64,000 nt of DNA from Harmothoe impar (GCA_947462335.1 OX381713.1:20762381-20826380), one strand, 5' to 3'; shown: positions 1-12,771, counted from the stretch's first letter. Numbers and translations: made by a program. Notes: generated by a model not told the origin, from the letters alone.

Positions 1-3000
1 AACTGGTGTGCCGTAATACTTATACACATGGTGTACTCGGTATAGTGAATAAGTGCTGAAACCACAGGCCATATTATTAAAGTGCACCTGGTATGCACAG
101 ATAGCATGCTCGTCCCAAATCGGTGGCTTTGTATAAATCACGGGGTACATATCAAGGGGTTGGGGTGGGTTGGAAACCATATCATTTTCCCAGTTATAAT
201 ATGTACTACAATGAATTTAGAATTCACTTGCATATGATATCCCACATCTAGTCTGCATGGTAGATACTTCCATCACTATACATTAATTGTAATACCTTTC
301 TTCTTTTTCATTTTCATTTTCATTTTATTTAGCCGTCATACCGTACAACATGATCTTCCAGGACAAATTTTCTGATTTAAACCCATTATACTGGGTAAGG
401 GTTCTCAGTCTTTTCACACATATGGATCCATAATCCAAATATCAATATAATACTGGGTTTCAGAAAACAGTTTCCTTGTCTTACAGATACTCTTACCAGT
501 AACTCCAGGGTTTGAGGAGGGGGTAGGTATGTAGCTGTGTGTGGGTATAGTACTAGATACTGGGTACACCTGCAGTAGCTCACCCCTACACGTGTACACA
601 GACCCAGGTACCTGAGGACCTGATGACCTCCTGATAGTCCCACCAGGGTATAGGGGTAGGGCATACACGTTAGATACGGGTATGTATGGAAAGCCGTTCT
701 AATACAGTTTAATACAGTATCAGGAATTTAAGATATTTTCTGTTATTTTTACCCGATGTTAATTCGGTATTAAGAGCAGTAGGTCAGGCCATGGTTGATG
801 TTAAAACGGTGGTTCATTTTTTTATCCATGAAACAAAGGAGTTTAAATTATGGTGTCATAATTATATGCCAGAATAGTTTTTAAATTATGGTGCATTCAA
901 TATCGTATATGTCAAAATGGTTGCTTTCTGATACCTTTCGGGTCTGATACATCCATATTAAATGTCTTGAAAACGAACAAGAGGTGAGTGCATTAATATT
1001 CCTGGAAATTTATCTTCTGCAGCAGGTATGTAGGTAGATCTTCCTGTCTTCATTTACCCCAGTTCCTATCATCCATGGGTACATTCTGCTCATTGTCTAG
1101 GCCCAAAAAATGGCTTTGTTTCAGGAAACAGGGCGACCCTAGGTTTTTTATGCCCCTTTGAAGAACTTTTCATATTTTTACCCTTTTTGGGTCAATTTTA
1201 GGGTCTTCGGAGAAGCTGGCTTATACTTTCATGCTTAAGAGGGGGAAAAAGTAAAAATTTAAATTTCAAAAATCCGACCTACCGACAATTTTTTTCTCAG
1301 TATTTTCCCAGGTATGTGGGGTGGCACGGCGTGTCATGGACCACCAGCTGGGTTCCCACTCTACCCACACCCTGACACCTGACGGCTCACACCTGGGCAC
1401 AACCTCTACAGTACACCCCACACTCCCCAACCCGAGCAGCTCCGTCAGGGAGGGGAGCTGCTCATGTACATGTAACATGCCAGGGCTGCCGTGTGACAGA
1501 TACTGAGATAGATATATGTAGAATAACTGGCGTTAACCCTTAACATTGTTCAATTAAGGTGAAAGGTGGAGAGAAGTCTGTAATATTGAAAGAGAGGCTC
1601 ATGGAAAGTGGTTCTTATCGCCCTTAGAATTTAAACCCCTGAAATATTACCAGGGAAAATGTTAAGGTGTTGAAGAACGATAGAACTTAATTTCCTGGAT
1701 TCAATGCTTGAATCTCTCGCATCATTCACCATCGGTCAATGCACAATTGACTACAATACTGCACAGATTTCATTAGGAGTAGGTAAGGCATCCTGACCAC
1801 CTAGATACAACTCCCAGGAAATGCTCCAGGAACTAGACCCTTTGTACCCCATACAGGGTGTGACCATGGTAACGCCATCAGGACTCACCCTGGAGGAGGG
1901 CTGGGCGTGGTCAGGGCGGCTCCTGGGCGTCCTCCAGGCAGACAGAGGTCAAAAGGTCACCTCCAGGGGAGGGACCAGTCCCCGGGGGGGGCACTCAAGT
2001 ATGTTTTGGATAACCACTGCCGCACCTCTCTCAGGAGCGGTGGCGGTGGGTTTACAGGGGGGATGAAAATGAGGGGCGGTCAGCCCTTCTCAAGGTTAAA
2101 AGGAAGGGTGGTGACCCCCTCCCCTGCTTTCTGGATAAAGGTGTCTTGTGTATATACAGCAATATAGGGGCACATACATGTTTCTGATTGTTTATATGGT
2201 GCTAATTGGTAAGTTTGCCATAGTTATGTCTGGCACCTGATGCTTAAATGGGATGAAAGCAGTGGGCTATGATTTAATTTGGCCTGTTTAGGGGGGCGGT
2301 CACTCCTAGAATTTTCCTTAGTATGGAAAAGGAGGGGCGGTCAGTGACCCCCTCAGCTCCCCCTAGTAAGAGGATGTGGGGCGGTACCGCGGCAGTTGCC
2401 ACTGACCCACATATAGTCAGTGCCCCCCCCCGGGGACCAGTCCCCCCGGGGGGGCCTAGGCACTCTCCAAGCTGATTCCGGGTGAGCTGGGGATACACAT
2501 TGTACCTGTGCCACAGAATATAGATGATTATCTGGTATGCATTTTTTGGGGAATATAATCTCCACATTTTATACCTAGATTATGGATGTTTCAAGCGCCA
2601 TTAGGCCTTATTTCATTGTACTGTACTTTAAGGTAATTCCCCACCTACCCATACTGCATGGGGGTTCCAAAGATATCTTTAAAGGCACATTCAACATGAT
2701 ATACCGGTAGTTTGTCTTCAACATGAGCCAAATCCCTACTCTTGTTCTGCAAACTTTGCCAAGGGTCCAAACGCTAGTTTGAAGGCCAATATATAATTTT
2801 GTTCTTCTCTCTGACCCCTGGATTAAAGTCAAAACTTCTCACACACAAAGAAAACTCACCATTTCTGCTGATACAATGTAGTATATACCTAAGGTTTGGA
2901 CAACCCATACCCCTCCTCCACGGTTCTGGTTCTGGGTTCTGGTCGGCTCTGAAGTCTGATAAAGGGAGGCTGCTACTAATAAAGCCACGTGGCCGGCAAA

Positions 3001-3419
3001 TTGACGACATAGCTCACATTCTGTGGTACCTCGTGCACCCGATAAGGGGACCATCACAACTGTTTGAAGCCTGGGAAATCAGTCACAGCCAAAGAGTTGG
3101 GCTCGTGCCAACGCCTAGAAATGTGCCCAGAACCATCAGAAAATTGAGTGACTTTGGGAGTGATTTTTTCCTCCCTTTTATTAATCCTGGGATGGTTTAG
3201 TTTTATCTAGGACTGCATCGAAACCAAAACTAATTTCATTCCATTATTATTGCATGATTCATAAGAAAGCACCGAAATATGACTCATTCAAAGTTCAAAG
3301 ATAGAAAACAACACGGAGTCCTTCCCTAGCCTCCCACGATGGAATGAATGCCTACCACATCAATACACACAAAACCCAACCAAAGTAGTTGAACAAACAA
3401 ATTTAACTTGAACAAAAAA
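1..3419. other. no gene recognised; unique and low-complexity sequence
   Basis: I see no convincing exon, RNA gene or complete transposon here. Short open frames exist on both strands, the longest being 133 codons at 2,799-3,200 plus, but none has a recognisable domain, exon borders or a good start context. GC-rich patches with C or G runs occur near 1,900-2,100 and 2,280-2,460. They contain repeated GGGGCGGTCA-like words at about 2,073, 2,293 and 2,334 that look like a degenerate repeat. Confidence 0.5.
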
Positions 3420-3575
3420 AAAGTCGTCTGCGACGGGCAGTCTGGAATGTTTATTTGCCGCCACTTTTCCCGGAGCGTCAGACGACATTTCACGCCGTCA
3501 CGTCACGTGACCCACTAGACGCTGATAGGGTCCAGACTGGAGTTTATAAGGAGGTCGGTGAGCTTTTGGACAAAC
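3420..3575 (+). promoter_or_regulatory. candidate TATA-containing promoter with E-box/CRE-like core
   Basis: This is a locally CpG-rich segment in AT-rich surroundings. It contains TCACGTCACGTGAC around 3,499-3,513, which combines a CRE-like half (TCACGTCA) with a canonical CACGTG E-box. A TATA box (TTTATAAG) lies at about 3,543-3,550. A donor-like CT/GTGAGT follows at 3,711, so a short first exon of about 135 bp could begin near 3,575. The order of elements is what a plus-strand RNA polymerase II promoter looks like. The downstream gene was not found, so this is a sequence-based inference only. Confidence 0.4.
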
Positions 3576-3710
3576 TCTTTTGTTTGTTAGCAAAGATCCG
3601 TTTTTTCTGTTATATTGTTTCGTTGTTTATGCCCTTCTTATGGTGTATGTTGACGGATTGCAGCTGTTAGGAATTGGAGCTTTAAGCTTTCCAGACAAAC
3701 TCCTTTCCCT
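3575..3710 (+). other. possible non-coding first exon
   Basis: This stretch begins about 30 bp after the TATA box at 3,543-3,550 and ends at a donor-like GTGAGT at 3,711. A short open frame crosses it but resembles nothing known. A matching acceptor and second exon were not identified, so it could also be chance. Confidence 0.25.
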
Positions 3711-4600
3711 GTGAGTTTCTTTTATCATAAAGTGTTTTACTTTATTTACTATAGTACAATGTACTTAATTTAGTTCTACTTTTTAACCAAGTGATTTTTT
3801 TTCTATTTCTACTCATCTAAAATGTTAGTTGCGAGTTCCTGGGCAGACGTTCCTTACTTGTACTTCTAACAACAGTTTTTTTTTCAATCTATAGAATATA
3901 ATAATAATAAATAAATAAATTATAGAAACGAATTTGTCATTTTTTATTTGTAAACGTGTACATTTTGATATCTCGCTTCCGATTTGGAAGAGAGTGTGTA
4001 ATCATTACACACACCAAAATCTAGGATGATATTAAAAATAACCTACCCGGTATACGGAAATCCTCACAATACATTGTAACCTATGCAAAGTGGCAGACAT
4101 TTAGTTTCAAAAAGTATAAAAGAAGGCATTTATGAACAGTTACAGTACACCTATACGTACAAAAGGAGCGATGTATCAGGTTAACATTCTATACAAGGTC
4201 ACACAAGTGGAGCATGTGGGCTCTAAAAACACCACAAGAATGAGGGGTGGTTTACTAGGTCTTGGTCTGTGTTTTCTATAGGGTGGGGATATAGATGACA
4301 AAGTAGTGACTCAATGCTATAGTGTCTATACTAGATGGGGTGACTGGTCTACCACAGCTATATGACACAGAAACTCAACCAGTTGTCAGGGAATATCCAT
4401 CCTCTCTTCCCGTTATCGTGTTTTACTTAAATTCTGATTCTACCAGACTGGTGAGTCAAAAGGCATTCGTGTATCATTGCAGCTATTTAAGAGTGTATCT
4501 ACCCCATGTATGATACTTTTTTCTTTTTTTTTGTACTAGTGCCTATAGTGCTCGAATGCAGCTCTGGATAGTTGGATCTCGCAAATGCTGGTGCTGCAAA
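3711..4600. other. no gene recognised; AT-rich
   Basis: AT-rich DNA with an (AATA)n stretch near 3,898-3,922. No exon, RNA gene or transposon end could be supported. Confidence 0.4.
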
Positions 4601-4624
4601 TGTGTCGTGGAGGGTACCTTACCA

Positions 4625-4760
4625 GCATATGAAGCATTTGTGGCACCCAAAAAGGCATTTGTGGCACCCAACATTAAGCATTTGTGGCACCCAAAATTAA
4701 GCATTTGCCGGGCCCATAAAGTATGTGTGGGGCCCATAACTCATAGCATTTGTGGAGTAT
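4625..4760 (+). repeat. degenerate about 20-bp tandem repeat
   Basis: About six imperfect copies of a unit with the core GCATTTGTGGCACCCA, decaying at the right into GTGGGGCCCATA variants. The units cross short open frames by chance and no coding function is implied. Confidence 0.75.
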
Positions 4761-5680
4761 ACAAATGTTTCCCATCTGAGGTGAAATAGACTAAGTATCC
4801 CAGATTTCTGATACACGTGGTTGATAGTGGAGGTAGATAGGTGCAGATCTAGGTGTAATCCCCAGAGTACATAATCACACAGATACAGCTGTGGTGGAGT
4901 AGCGTCATACTGATAAACTGGTCTCTGTAGAGTAGGTTAATCCACTGTTAGTACTAATCCACAACAGATTACTGTTACACTGAGATTATGGGCCAATAAA
5001 CCTAATAGTAAACCTCTATCGGATTGTGGCATGTAACTCGACTCGGTGTTACATGTATCACTTCTTGTCCTGACTTTGTGGATTTGTGGGGCAGTGGTTA
5101 TACAAATGCATTGTTGACTCTAGGTCGATCTACCCGGAGATGTCCACCTTAATATGTAGTTATCCATGTATGGTATTGTCTCTATTTGTCTTTTGCTGGA
5201 AAGAGTAACACTTAAAGTGAACTGTGATACACAAAACGAGGGGTTATGATGCATGAATGACTCTAACATTGAGGTGGACATCTCAAGGTATGTGGTTGAC
5301 TCTAGGTGAATCTACCGTGTCTATGCCATAACCCTGTAGAAGTATAGGCTTGGTCCAGTGGGGGAAATGGTTTGAACCTGCCTAGGACGACTCAGACCTT
5401 AGTCCCCGACTCTTTAGTAGAGCAGGGTTGGCCTGTATCCATGGATCTATGGCTATGTGCGCTGACACTAGATATTACCATTAATAATTTACATAATCGG
5501 TAAGCACTACATGGAGTACTCTTGTTTTCATTATCCCTGCAGGTAATCGATTGTACTATTAAAGTATACTGCCAGTACATACCAGAGCTTGTTGACATTG
5601 ATCGACAGCCGGCCACATGTATACTTCGACTAACATACTCACAACTCTCAGACATGGATCGTATGCCAACCGTTCGGGAG
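4761..5680. other. no gene recognised
   Basis: Mixed-composition DNA without exon borders or transposon ends that I could support. GAGGTGGACATCTC near 5,270 and GGAGATGTCCACCT near 5,136 form an inverted pair about 130 bp apart. They may mark a small decayed fold-back repeat. Confidence 0.35.
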
Positions 5681-5689
5681 TGCATCGCC

Positions 5690-5830
5690 CCGTAGGGTGG
5701 GCACGATGCTTGAATGCAGTCCTAGTGACCCGGGCCTGCATGGTGAGTTCCTCGCCAGGGATGCATTAATGTATCATGCCGATAAAAGCCATATCACATC
5801 ATGGCAAAGTGCGGTCCTTAAAGGGTTAAG
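5690..5830. repeat. copy 1 of clustered GATGCATTAATGCA fold-back family
   Basis: It contains CACGATGCTTGAATGCAG on the left and GGATGCATTAATGTATCATG on the right, in opposite orientation around a central GCCTGCATGGTGAGTTCC segment, followed by CCTTAAAGGGTTAAG. The same words recur at 12.0, 12.8-13.0, 14.7-14.8 and 15.5-15.7 kb. This is consistent with a small non-autonomous fold-back element. Confidence 0.55.
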
Positions 5831-5889
5831 TATTGATATTGCTCATGACTGTATGGAGGAAGAGGATATTTCACATGTATTATAGTTGA

Positions 5890-7430
5890 TGACGTGGGTG
5901 TTGGCCCTGATACCCTACTCCATCAGGATGTGATATAACGATGAAGCGGAAGTGGACTTGTTCCCACGACCACTCTCATTACACTGACACCAGCAATCTC
6001 GTGAGATCTTGGTTCTGCTCTCGGAACGTAGCTTGCTCCTGGCAAGTTTTGGTGTATGTGAGTACCAAGCTGGATCTCACGAGCAATTCCGAGGACAGAA
6101 CTAATGGACGTGCACATGGAGCCACCAGAATTATCGCTATAGACATACGACGCTGCTATACCGGGTGCTATACACACCTCTATGGTACTAACCGTCATAA
6201 AGGTCTATAACGCGGCCATATCTAGGTCTGTGTTAGTTTTAACAAGTGGGCGTTTAATACCACAGGACCGCTCTACATCTAGACCTGACTAGAAACTGGT
6301 TTGAACTTCTCTGTTTCCCAAAAAACACAAGTGTGTTTCGGGTAACACGGTCAGGAAATCTAAGGACGTCAACATTTTTGCAGATTCTTGATACCATAAA
6401 TTCTAACGTATAGCCCGCATCTCGCATATAACCCGCAGACGGACTCAGGGCAATGCTACAACCCGCACGTGGGGTATGATCACCGGGTATTTTTTTCTAT
6501 GATAAATACCCTCAAATGGCCCACAACCTAAATATATAGGCATGCAAGGAAGCATCTCCCTATCTCCCTCCCTAGCCCAGTCAAAGATAAAATGTAGGAA
6601 ATGATACATTTTAAAACCCAACTCAGAGTACAATATCAGAATTTAACTACCGGTACTTGTATAGTATATCTCTAAACAGTGTGAAAAAAATCAGCCACCC
6701 TGTCTTTCTATAAAGCAAGGTGAGGTCACTTACATGAAACAAACCTCTCTACCCTTCGGCACATGTAGATACAGTTTTTGCAGACAGTATGTATACAGTG
6801 GTGAGACTGCCCCTACGGCCGGTTTGTACCTAGATTTATTGACGTTATCAATGACGCCCTGAGTACCATTGACACTGGCTTGTCAACACTATAGGCTCAC
6901 GTACAAGAGGTAACAAGAGATACAACATGATTTATAATACTTTAAAAGAGCAAATAAAAAGGATCAACAGAAAAATCGGCATCCTCAAGCAGACAGAGAT
7001 GGTAGTAACTTTTGTGAAGCCCCTCATGTATTGTTAGTGTTTTATAAATCATGGACAGGGCATGTGTTCAGTATCACACAGTTCATTCTTTGTGAAGAGG
7101 GGATGGAATGTTTGGAACCACTGCTTATTGTATAATGGCCGGGTATGTTTTTGTCCAAGTATAATCGTGAGTTTCCTGCAGCCTCTATTGAGTCTATAAT
7201 CCAGGAGGGAACAAATCAAATGGATTGTTTTCTGAATAATTAAGTACATGTATGGTCAAGAACATATACTAGAAGCATCGTTTCCTGAAGTTCCTTGATC
7301 GATACTGAACTGGGGAACGGGGCCGGGGTGGGTGAGATTTCAATGGGAAGAACCAGATAAAGAAGGAGAGAAAACAACTTTTACTTCTCTTTATATGAAG
7401 CCCAGACCGAAATGAATGTCGTTGTGGTGG
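5890..7430. other. no gene recognised; contains AACCCGCA cluster
   Basis: No convincing exon. Between about 6,410 and 6,470 there are three copies of AGCCCGCA/AACCCGCA separated by 20-30 bp. A similar trio occurs at about 10,447-10,525, so the two places may carry copies of one small repeat. Confidence 0.35.
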
Positions 7431-7439
7431 AGACGACCC

Positions 7440-7690
7440 CTCCCCCTCCCCCCCCCCCCCGCTCCCCCACATCGACACACACACACGTCTGATGCCTGTG
7501 GTATGATACCAGAGATCCTGAACTAGGGGAGGAGGGGGGGCACTTCACTGAGATCCTGACCCCTGGAAGTGCCCCCCCCCCCCCCACCACACACACATAT
7601 ATCTACCCAGTCTCTGTATGCCTATGTCTGTGGTATGATATTGTGGAGATGTTGGTGGTTGAGGAGTGGGGGGGGGGGGGGGGGTAGTCC
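7440..7690. repeat. cluster of poly(C)/poly(G) tracts
   Basis: Homopolymer C runs occur near 7,447-7,460 and 7,573-7,585, and a G run near 7,667-7,683. They are separated by CA-rich simple sequence. Strand asymmetry flips within 250 bp, from C-rich to G-rich on the given strand. Confidence 0.85.
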
Positions 7691-7814
7691 CAGAGTGTGA
7701 CCCCTGTAAGAGGGGTCTGGTGTGTTGGTACACAACCCGTGTAAACGTCAACAAACGTAGCCCCAGCCTCACGGCTCCCCTTACCAACTCACTCCCACAC
7801 AACACACAAGCTGC

Positions 7815-7990
7815 GTTCGACGTACGGCCACCCTTCAAAAAAAGTAAGGGCCATCTTTCGAAAGAAGTGTGACCATCCTTTGAAATGTGTAGGGGCCATC
7901 CTTCGAAAAGAGTAGGGGCCATCCTTCAAAAGAACAGGGGCCATCCTTCGAAGAGAGTAGGGGCCATCCTTCGAAAGAGTAGGGACCATG
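7815..7990 (-). repeat. degenerate about 21-bp tandem repeat
   Basis: About seven imperfect units around GGGGCCATCCTTCGAAAGAG. They keep short frames open on the minus strand, which would read Trp-Pro-rich repeats, but there is no sign of a gene. Similar GGCC/GAACC-type degenerate units are found at 43.9, 46.0-46.3, 52.9 and 62.9 kb. Confidence 0.7.
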
Positions 7991-8354
7991 CCTGTCCCTT
8001 GGTAGCGTTTTTTTCCTCCATCCCTTTAAATTCAATCCATAGATGCAGTCACCATCCAGTCACTGCCCTATTGGGCAAGCAGTTTCTACCGTAAATCCCT
8101 TTCCAGATTCGACCAAGCCTGTAGTGCACGACCCTGGTTTTAGGACAGGTGATTGTCATGGCAAGGTTCACCACATTCTGCTTATATTACGGAAAATGTC
8201 TGAGAGTATGCCCTACAGTGTTTTCTCAAAGTATACCACCTCAACTTGTCTATCTCTTCCTCTATAATCGGTCGAAAATAACCAAACTTTTACCAGTTTG
8301 AACAAGATTTTCCAATGGTCGATAGATAGAAATATATAGACAAAGGTTCACGAG

Positions 8355-8423
8355 TATAGTTCCCCACTGAGGGTTATTTCACGAGGCGGAGCCGAGTGAA
8401 ATAACCCTCAGTGGGGAACTATA
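8355..8423. repeat. 28-bp perfect inverted repeat with 13-nt loop
   Basis: Positions 8,355-8,382 are exactly complementary to 8,396-8,423. The loop 8,383-8,395 contains GGCGGAGCC, which can pair further. A related GGGTTATTTCAC sequence recurs at about 8,927. The structure would extrude as a stable cruciform and is probably part of a fold-back mobile element. Confidence 0.9.
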
Positions 8424-8459
8424 CGAGTGCTCCTTTGTGTTTATTTCATGTTATTATTA

Positions 8460-8815
8460 GGCCACACCAAAAAAAAAAGTTGGTCTACGGATTCCCCGCA
8501 CCATATTTTTGAAAATGCAAATTTTTTTTTTTTTGAAAAAAAAAGTGTCTACGGATGCGCCCGCACCACTTTTTGAGAAATTTGAATTTTTTTTTTTTTT
8601 TTTTGGGTGGCTTTTTTCTGATCGCTAGCCAAATTTGGGAGTTTGCAAAAATATTTCCCTCAAAAAAAAAAAAAATTGCCCCCGCTCCACTTGATTCAAG
8701 GTTAAAATCCGCAGACAAAAAAAAACATTTGGGAAAAAAAAAAAAAAATTACGCTCGCTCGCACCATTTTTTCAAAATGAAAATCCGTAGACCAACTTTT
8801 TTTTTTGGTGTGGCC
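8460..8815. mobile_element. miniature TIR element, PIF/Harbinger-like, TTA target duplication
   Basis: This 356-bp element starts with GGCCACACC and ends with GGTGTGGCC. The termini continue as an A-run and then GTTGGTCTACGGA, mirrored at the right end. It is flanked by direct TTA repeats at 8,457-8,459 and 8,816-8,818. Three-base TWA duplications are typical of PIF/Harbinger transposons. The inside is low-complexity A/T runs with no transposase, so it is non-autonomous. A close relative lies at 49,958-50,339. Confidence 0.8.
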
Positions 8816-9463
8816 TTAACTATATTCATCAGAATTCCACTTAATTGATCTGAAAAAGCTGTTTTAAAGTGTTTAAATCATCAATTTTAATGATTTAAAA
8901 GGCCGTGAAATACGGGAGAGGGTTATTTCACGGGGGGTGTTAAATACGGCCTCCCTTGGTTAAGTCAATGGGAGTGTCGTATTCACCATGAAATAAATAT
9001 ATATATCATTGGCCAATTATCGTTCCAAGAGCTGTTCATGTCAGATAGTCCCAACGTATGACTTGAAAAAGGCTGACTCAATCTATATTTCCCTCGAAAA
9101 TATGACCATGTCGTAGCCTAACATTTGTGGGTATATCTTCAGGAGTGATCCTTGCAGGGCTAAAAATGAGATGTGATCCTGCTGCTGGATATCTTAGAAG
9201 TACTCAGAAGGAATATTCTACTTTATCAAAGTTTATCTACCGGAACTGTTAAAACTTACTCTTGATAAACTGAACTGGCTCATATTTCGCGATTTCCGAC
9301 CAGTGTTGAAGCTGGGTGGCCATAACTCAGTATGGGGAGTATGTGGAACACCCCCAGTGACAACACTACCACCCTGTGTTGTGTTGAGACCAGACCTGCC
9401 GGGTTTTTACCTCCGGCAGCAGATACACGGGTATGTCTGCTATGTCCCCCACTATTCTAATAC

Positions 9464-9642
9464 CAGTAGCGGATCCAGGGGGTGGCCTGGGGGGCACGTG
9501 CCCCCCCTAGACCCCCTGAAAATGGCCCTTGGTATGACTCTTAACTATAGAAAATGTGGTCAAGAACCCTGCCTGTGCCCCCCCTAGACCAAATTTTCTT
9601 GGATGTGCCCCCCGTAGACCACCCCTTCTGGATCCGCCCCTG
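9464..9642. mobile_element. hAT-like miniature TIR element
   Basis: It starts CAGTAGCGGATCCAG and ends CTGGATCCGCCCCTG, which are 15-bp imperfect inverted repeats with the CAG...CTG ends seen in hAT elements. It is bounded by AATAC at 9,459-9,463 and 9,643-9,647, a possible 5-bp target duplication. The 179-bp interior has repeated GTGCCCCCCCTAGACC words and no coding capacity. Confidence 0.7.
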
Positions 9643-9649
9643 AATACTC

Positions 9650-11390
9650 CTAAACAACCACTACATGACCGTGTGAGTGCTTTAATGCAGCGCTTTGGGG
9701 TTTGGGGTTTGTGGTGAGGGGGGTTAACAGTGCTGGTTGAAAACTGGAAATTGTGCTATAGCAACATCTATTTGATGTATTTCTCTGGTATGAAAATGAT
9801 AATTTTCTTGCTTGAATTGTTGTTAGATCAAAAGTTGTAATAGTTTAATGTCTGATGGGGGCCAATCTAGGCAATCCAGACTTACACATGGTAAAGCTTT
9901 GCGCTTGTTAGGTGATCGCATAGAGCTCTGACACGAGGAAGGGATTTATTTAATCAGAATAGCAAGTATTCTTTATTTGCCAGGGCCCATAGAAAGGGCC
10001 AGACAAAGGAGGGAAGATAAGACCACGAATTTGTGTGAGGCCCAGGCCTGCATTTCAATTTTCATCGGCTGCCAACACACCTGTAGTCGACCGCAAGGTC
10101 GCTCAGGGTGCTCTCGATTTCTACGGTTCCTATTTGAGTTTGTCCATTTGAGTTCTATTTTGAATGGGAAAATGCCATTGACAAGCCCGCATCCCGTATA
10201 CTCTTACTTTCTCTTTAAGATCTGCTGATAAGGCTTTTTCTTACCTCTCATTCTCAACACGAGAGTACTTAAACGGGTCTAGACACCACAAAAAAAAATG
10301 CATTGGGCGGTTATCCCACGGCTCACATAGTGATCATTTAGTGCCTCAAAATGATATTTACCGTCCTATCTCGTATTACACACATTTACGGTCTGATTAT
10401 GGGTATGTTAGTTCATGTAGTATCCTACATTGTACCAAAACTCTGTATAACCCGCACCACCAACATGGCATTTCCCTATTACCCGCACTGAGGGTTTGAA
10501 TGATGCATGTACAACCCGCGGGTTGGATGAGAGGCTTTACAGTAATGTATTTCATAGCTTCCAACTAATCTGTTTTGGATTGGTCCAAAAGCTTTGTTTT
10601 TAACCCAACTCTCTCCTCACACTGGGCTCGGTATGCCGTGACTGTGTTGAGGTCAAGGGTCGCTACAATCTGTCTCTGTCTAAAATAACTCCCAGTGAAA
10701 ACATGCCCCAGTGAAAGCAGTGAGTAGAATTTAAATAGAAACCCAGCTAACCAGCACTCTATTTGAGCTGGTATATGAAAACAGGTCAGTGGCATTCGTT
10801 GTGACCCTATTACTGGAGAATAACGTTGTCTGAAATAGACTGGCATTTCATAAACCTAGCCTTATAATGTAATGACTCAATATTTTCTTTTGAATTCAAT
10901 AGGGCAGAGCGGTCACGAATCAAGAGTCAAGTCAGTGTGGAATCTTGGAATTTGATCAAATACTGGTGACTGACTCAGAGATGGGTCGCCGAGTTTTTTT
11001 TGTGTTCTTTTGAGGGGAGGAAAGTGGATCAAACTTGATGACTATTGTTATAGGAAGTTTCAGATGATTAATTTTCTTCCTTATTTATCTTTCTAGCATA
11101 CAGCACATGACAGTATATGGTTACACCCATAGGGGCACTTTTTAGTTCTACTATACTGAGAGTGAGAGTATAGGATAATGATGAATTATGAGTGCACAGA
11201 TCTATGTACATGTGCCTGGTAGGTATGTGTCAAAGATCGCCATCATGGCCCATTTTGTGAGTCACTCCTCACATCTGTGGTAAAATGGAAGGTCAAAATC
11301 AATGGAGGTCAGTGTAGAGCTACAGGGGTATAAGTATCACTTATTCCTATTTGATTGATTTTCTTTTTATCATTATTTAAAAAAAAAAGA
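9650..11390. other. no gene recognised
   Basis: Contains an AACCCGCA trio at about 10,447-10,525 resembling the one near 6,410-6,470, and scattered short open frames without exon features. Confidence 0.35.
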
Positions 11391-11394
11391 AGCA

Positions 11395-11660
11395 CATTCC
11401 GCAGCAGTGATCTCAATCTATCGCGAGATATTGACGCTAGATGTCTCCACCAGTGGGACTGAATTATATCTCTGTAAGGCTCAGCTCTCCATCACTCTCC
11501 AATATCCACCGGTGGATAATGGCCGCCACCTATAGTTAGTCAATACCAAACCTCTGCTGGCGAGTGAAGGCAACGTTGGAGACTTGAGGCGCGCAGAGAC
11601 TACTCGGCCGCAGACTGCAGTGATCTCTGTGTTGTCAAGGCGACATTCCGGCACGCAGCG
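11395..11660. promoter_or_regulatory. CpG-richer segment, possible TATA-less promoter
   Basis: CpG density is visibly raised compared with the flanks. It includes ATCGCGAGATA, which resembles the TCTCGCGAGA core-promoter element, GGCCGCCACC, GGCGCGCAG, and GTTGTCAAGGCGAC, which resembles an RFX X-box. No transcription unit could be tied to it, so direction and function are open. Confidence 0.25.
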
Positions 11661-12005
11661 GTCACATATGGAACTAGTTACATAGGGCTAACAGGGATGG
11701 GCCCTCAGCCATATTGGTTACCATGGAAACACATAAATATATCATCTCATCCCAGCCCATGTGGAACCTGGTGTGGTGGTTTGCCATTACTATCCAGGCT
11801 CTGCTGATTGTATAGTAATAGGTGTAAACTGTTTTACAGCCATTTCGTAGGCGATTCCCTACTGATGTGACATCATTTCTCTGTTCGTTTACCCTTATGT
11901 GTAACTATGCCTTCATCATGTCTTGTGTTAGTCTTACTGCTTTTTACCTATCACATCAGTTGTTAGCTCTTTATGCATTTCTCTATGCAACATAATTACA
12001 TTCAT

Positions 12006-12090
12006 CAGTATGATGCACTAATGCAGTATTGGCTAGGAACTCACTGGCACTGCACCATCGACGTGATGCATGAGTGGATCATGCCGAGAA
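12006..12090. repeat. copy 2 of clustered GATGCATTAATGCA fold-back family
   Basis: It has TGATGCACTAATGCAG, then a GGAACTCACTGGCACTGC core, then GTGATGCATGAGTGGATCATG. The order and orientation match the copies at 5.7, 12.8, 14.7 and 15.5 kb. Confidence 0.5.
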
Positions 12091-12771
12091 AATAAAAGGC
12101 CACTGGGGTAGCTGTCATAAAGCCCCAGCGCCCCTATATATAGGACTGAGTACCTGTCCCGGCTACACTCCGACTGCCGCTGGAGGGGTACCGAGACCTG
12201 CGCCTTTAACTTAAGCCACATTGTGCGTAGTTGGTATCAACAAGAAAATTACCCTGGTTCTAGTCTGATCCGGTTCAGGTCATATGGAACTCTATAGGCC
12301 AGCTACTGACCAGGGACGCACAAGACAACATACTATAGTCTCCAAGCACATGTTGAGACGGTGAGCTGCTCTCTGTGCTGAGAGCCGTGTTGAGTAAGTG
12401 CTTGAAGAGCAGCAGTGTGATGTAGGTCGTGAAGCCTGGACAAGTCCACACATGCTCAGGTTGTCTGGGAGTCTGGACATCAGATACCTACACTGCCAAG
12501 ACCCTGGGACTGGGAGCAGGACGGAATACTACGGCCTATACAGTATTTGCATGACCCTGTTTAACTTTAAGCGCCCCTGTGCTTTAATGATGTTCTAGCC
12601 CTGTGCTCACTTGAGACCTTTGCGCTTTAAACGGGACAACAATTTGCAGTACTCAAGGTTAAAGGCAGCAATAAGTTTAAGTTCAATTACTAGGTCACGT
12701 TATAGGAGGGGCCTGAGTGTGCTATAAATATTAAAGTTAAACACAACATTCTCCTTGTGCTTCTTACGACT

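Noticed and set aside
2799..3200. 133-codon plus-strand ORF
   Set aside because: No recognisable domain, no exon borders, unremarkable start context, and overlapping minus-strand frames of similar quality.
9688..9715. telomere-like GGGGTTT repeats
   Set aside because: Only two to three imperfect units; too short and isolated to mean an interstitial telomere.
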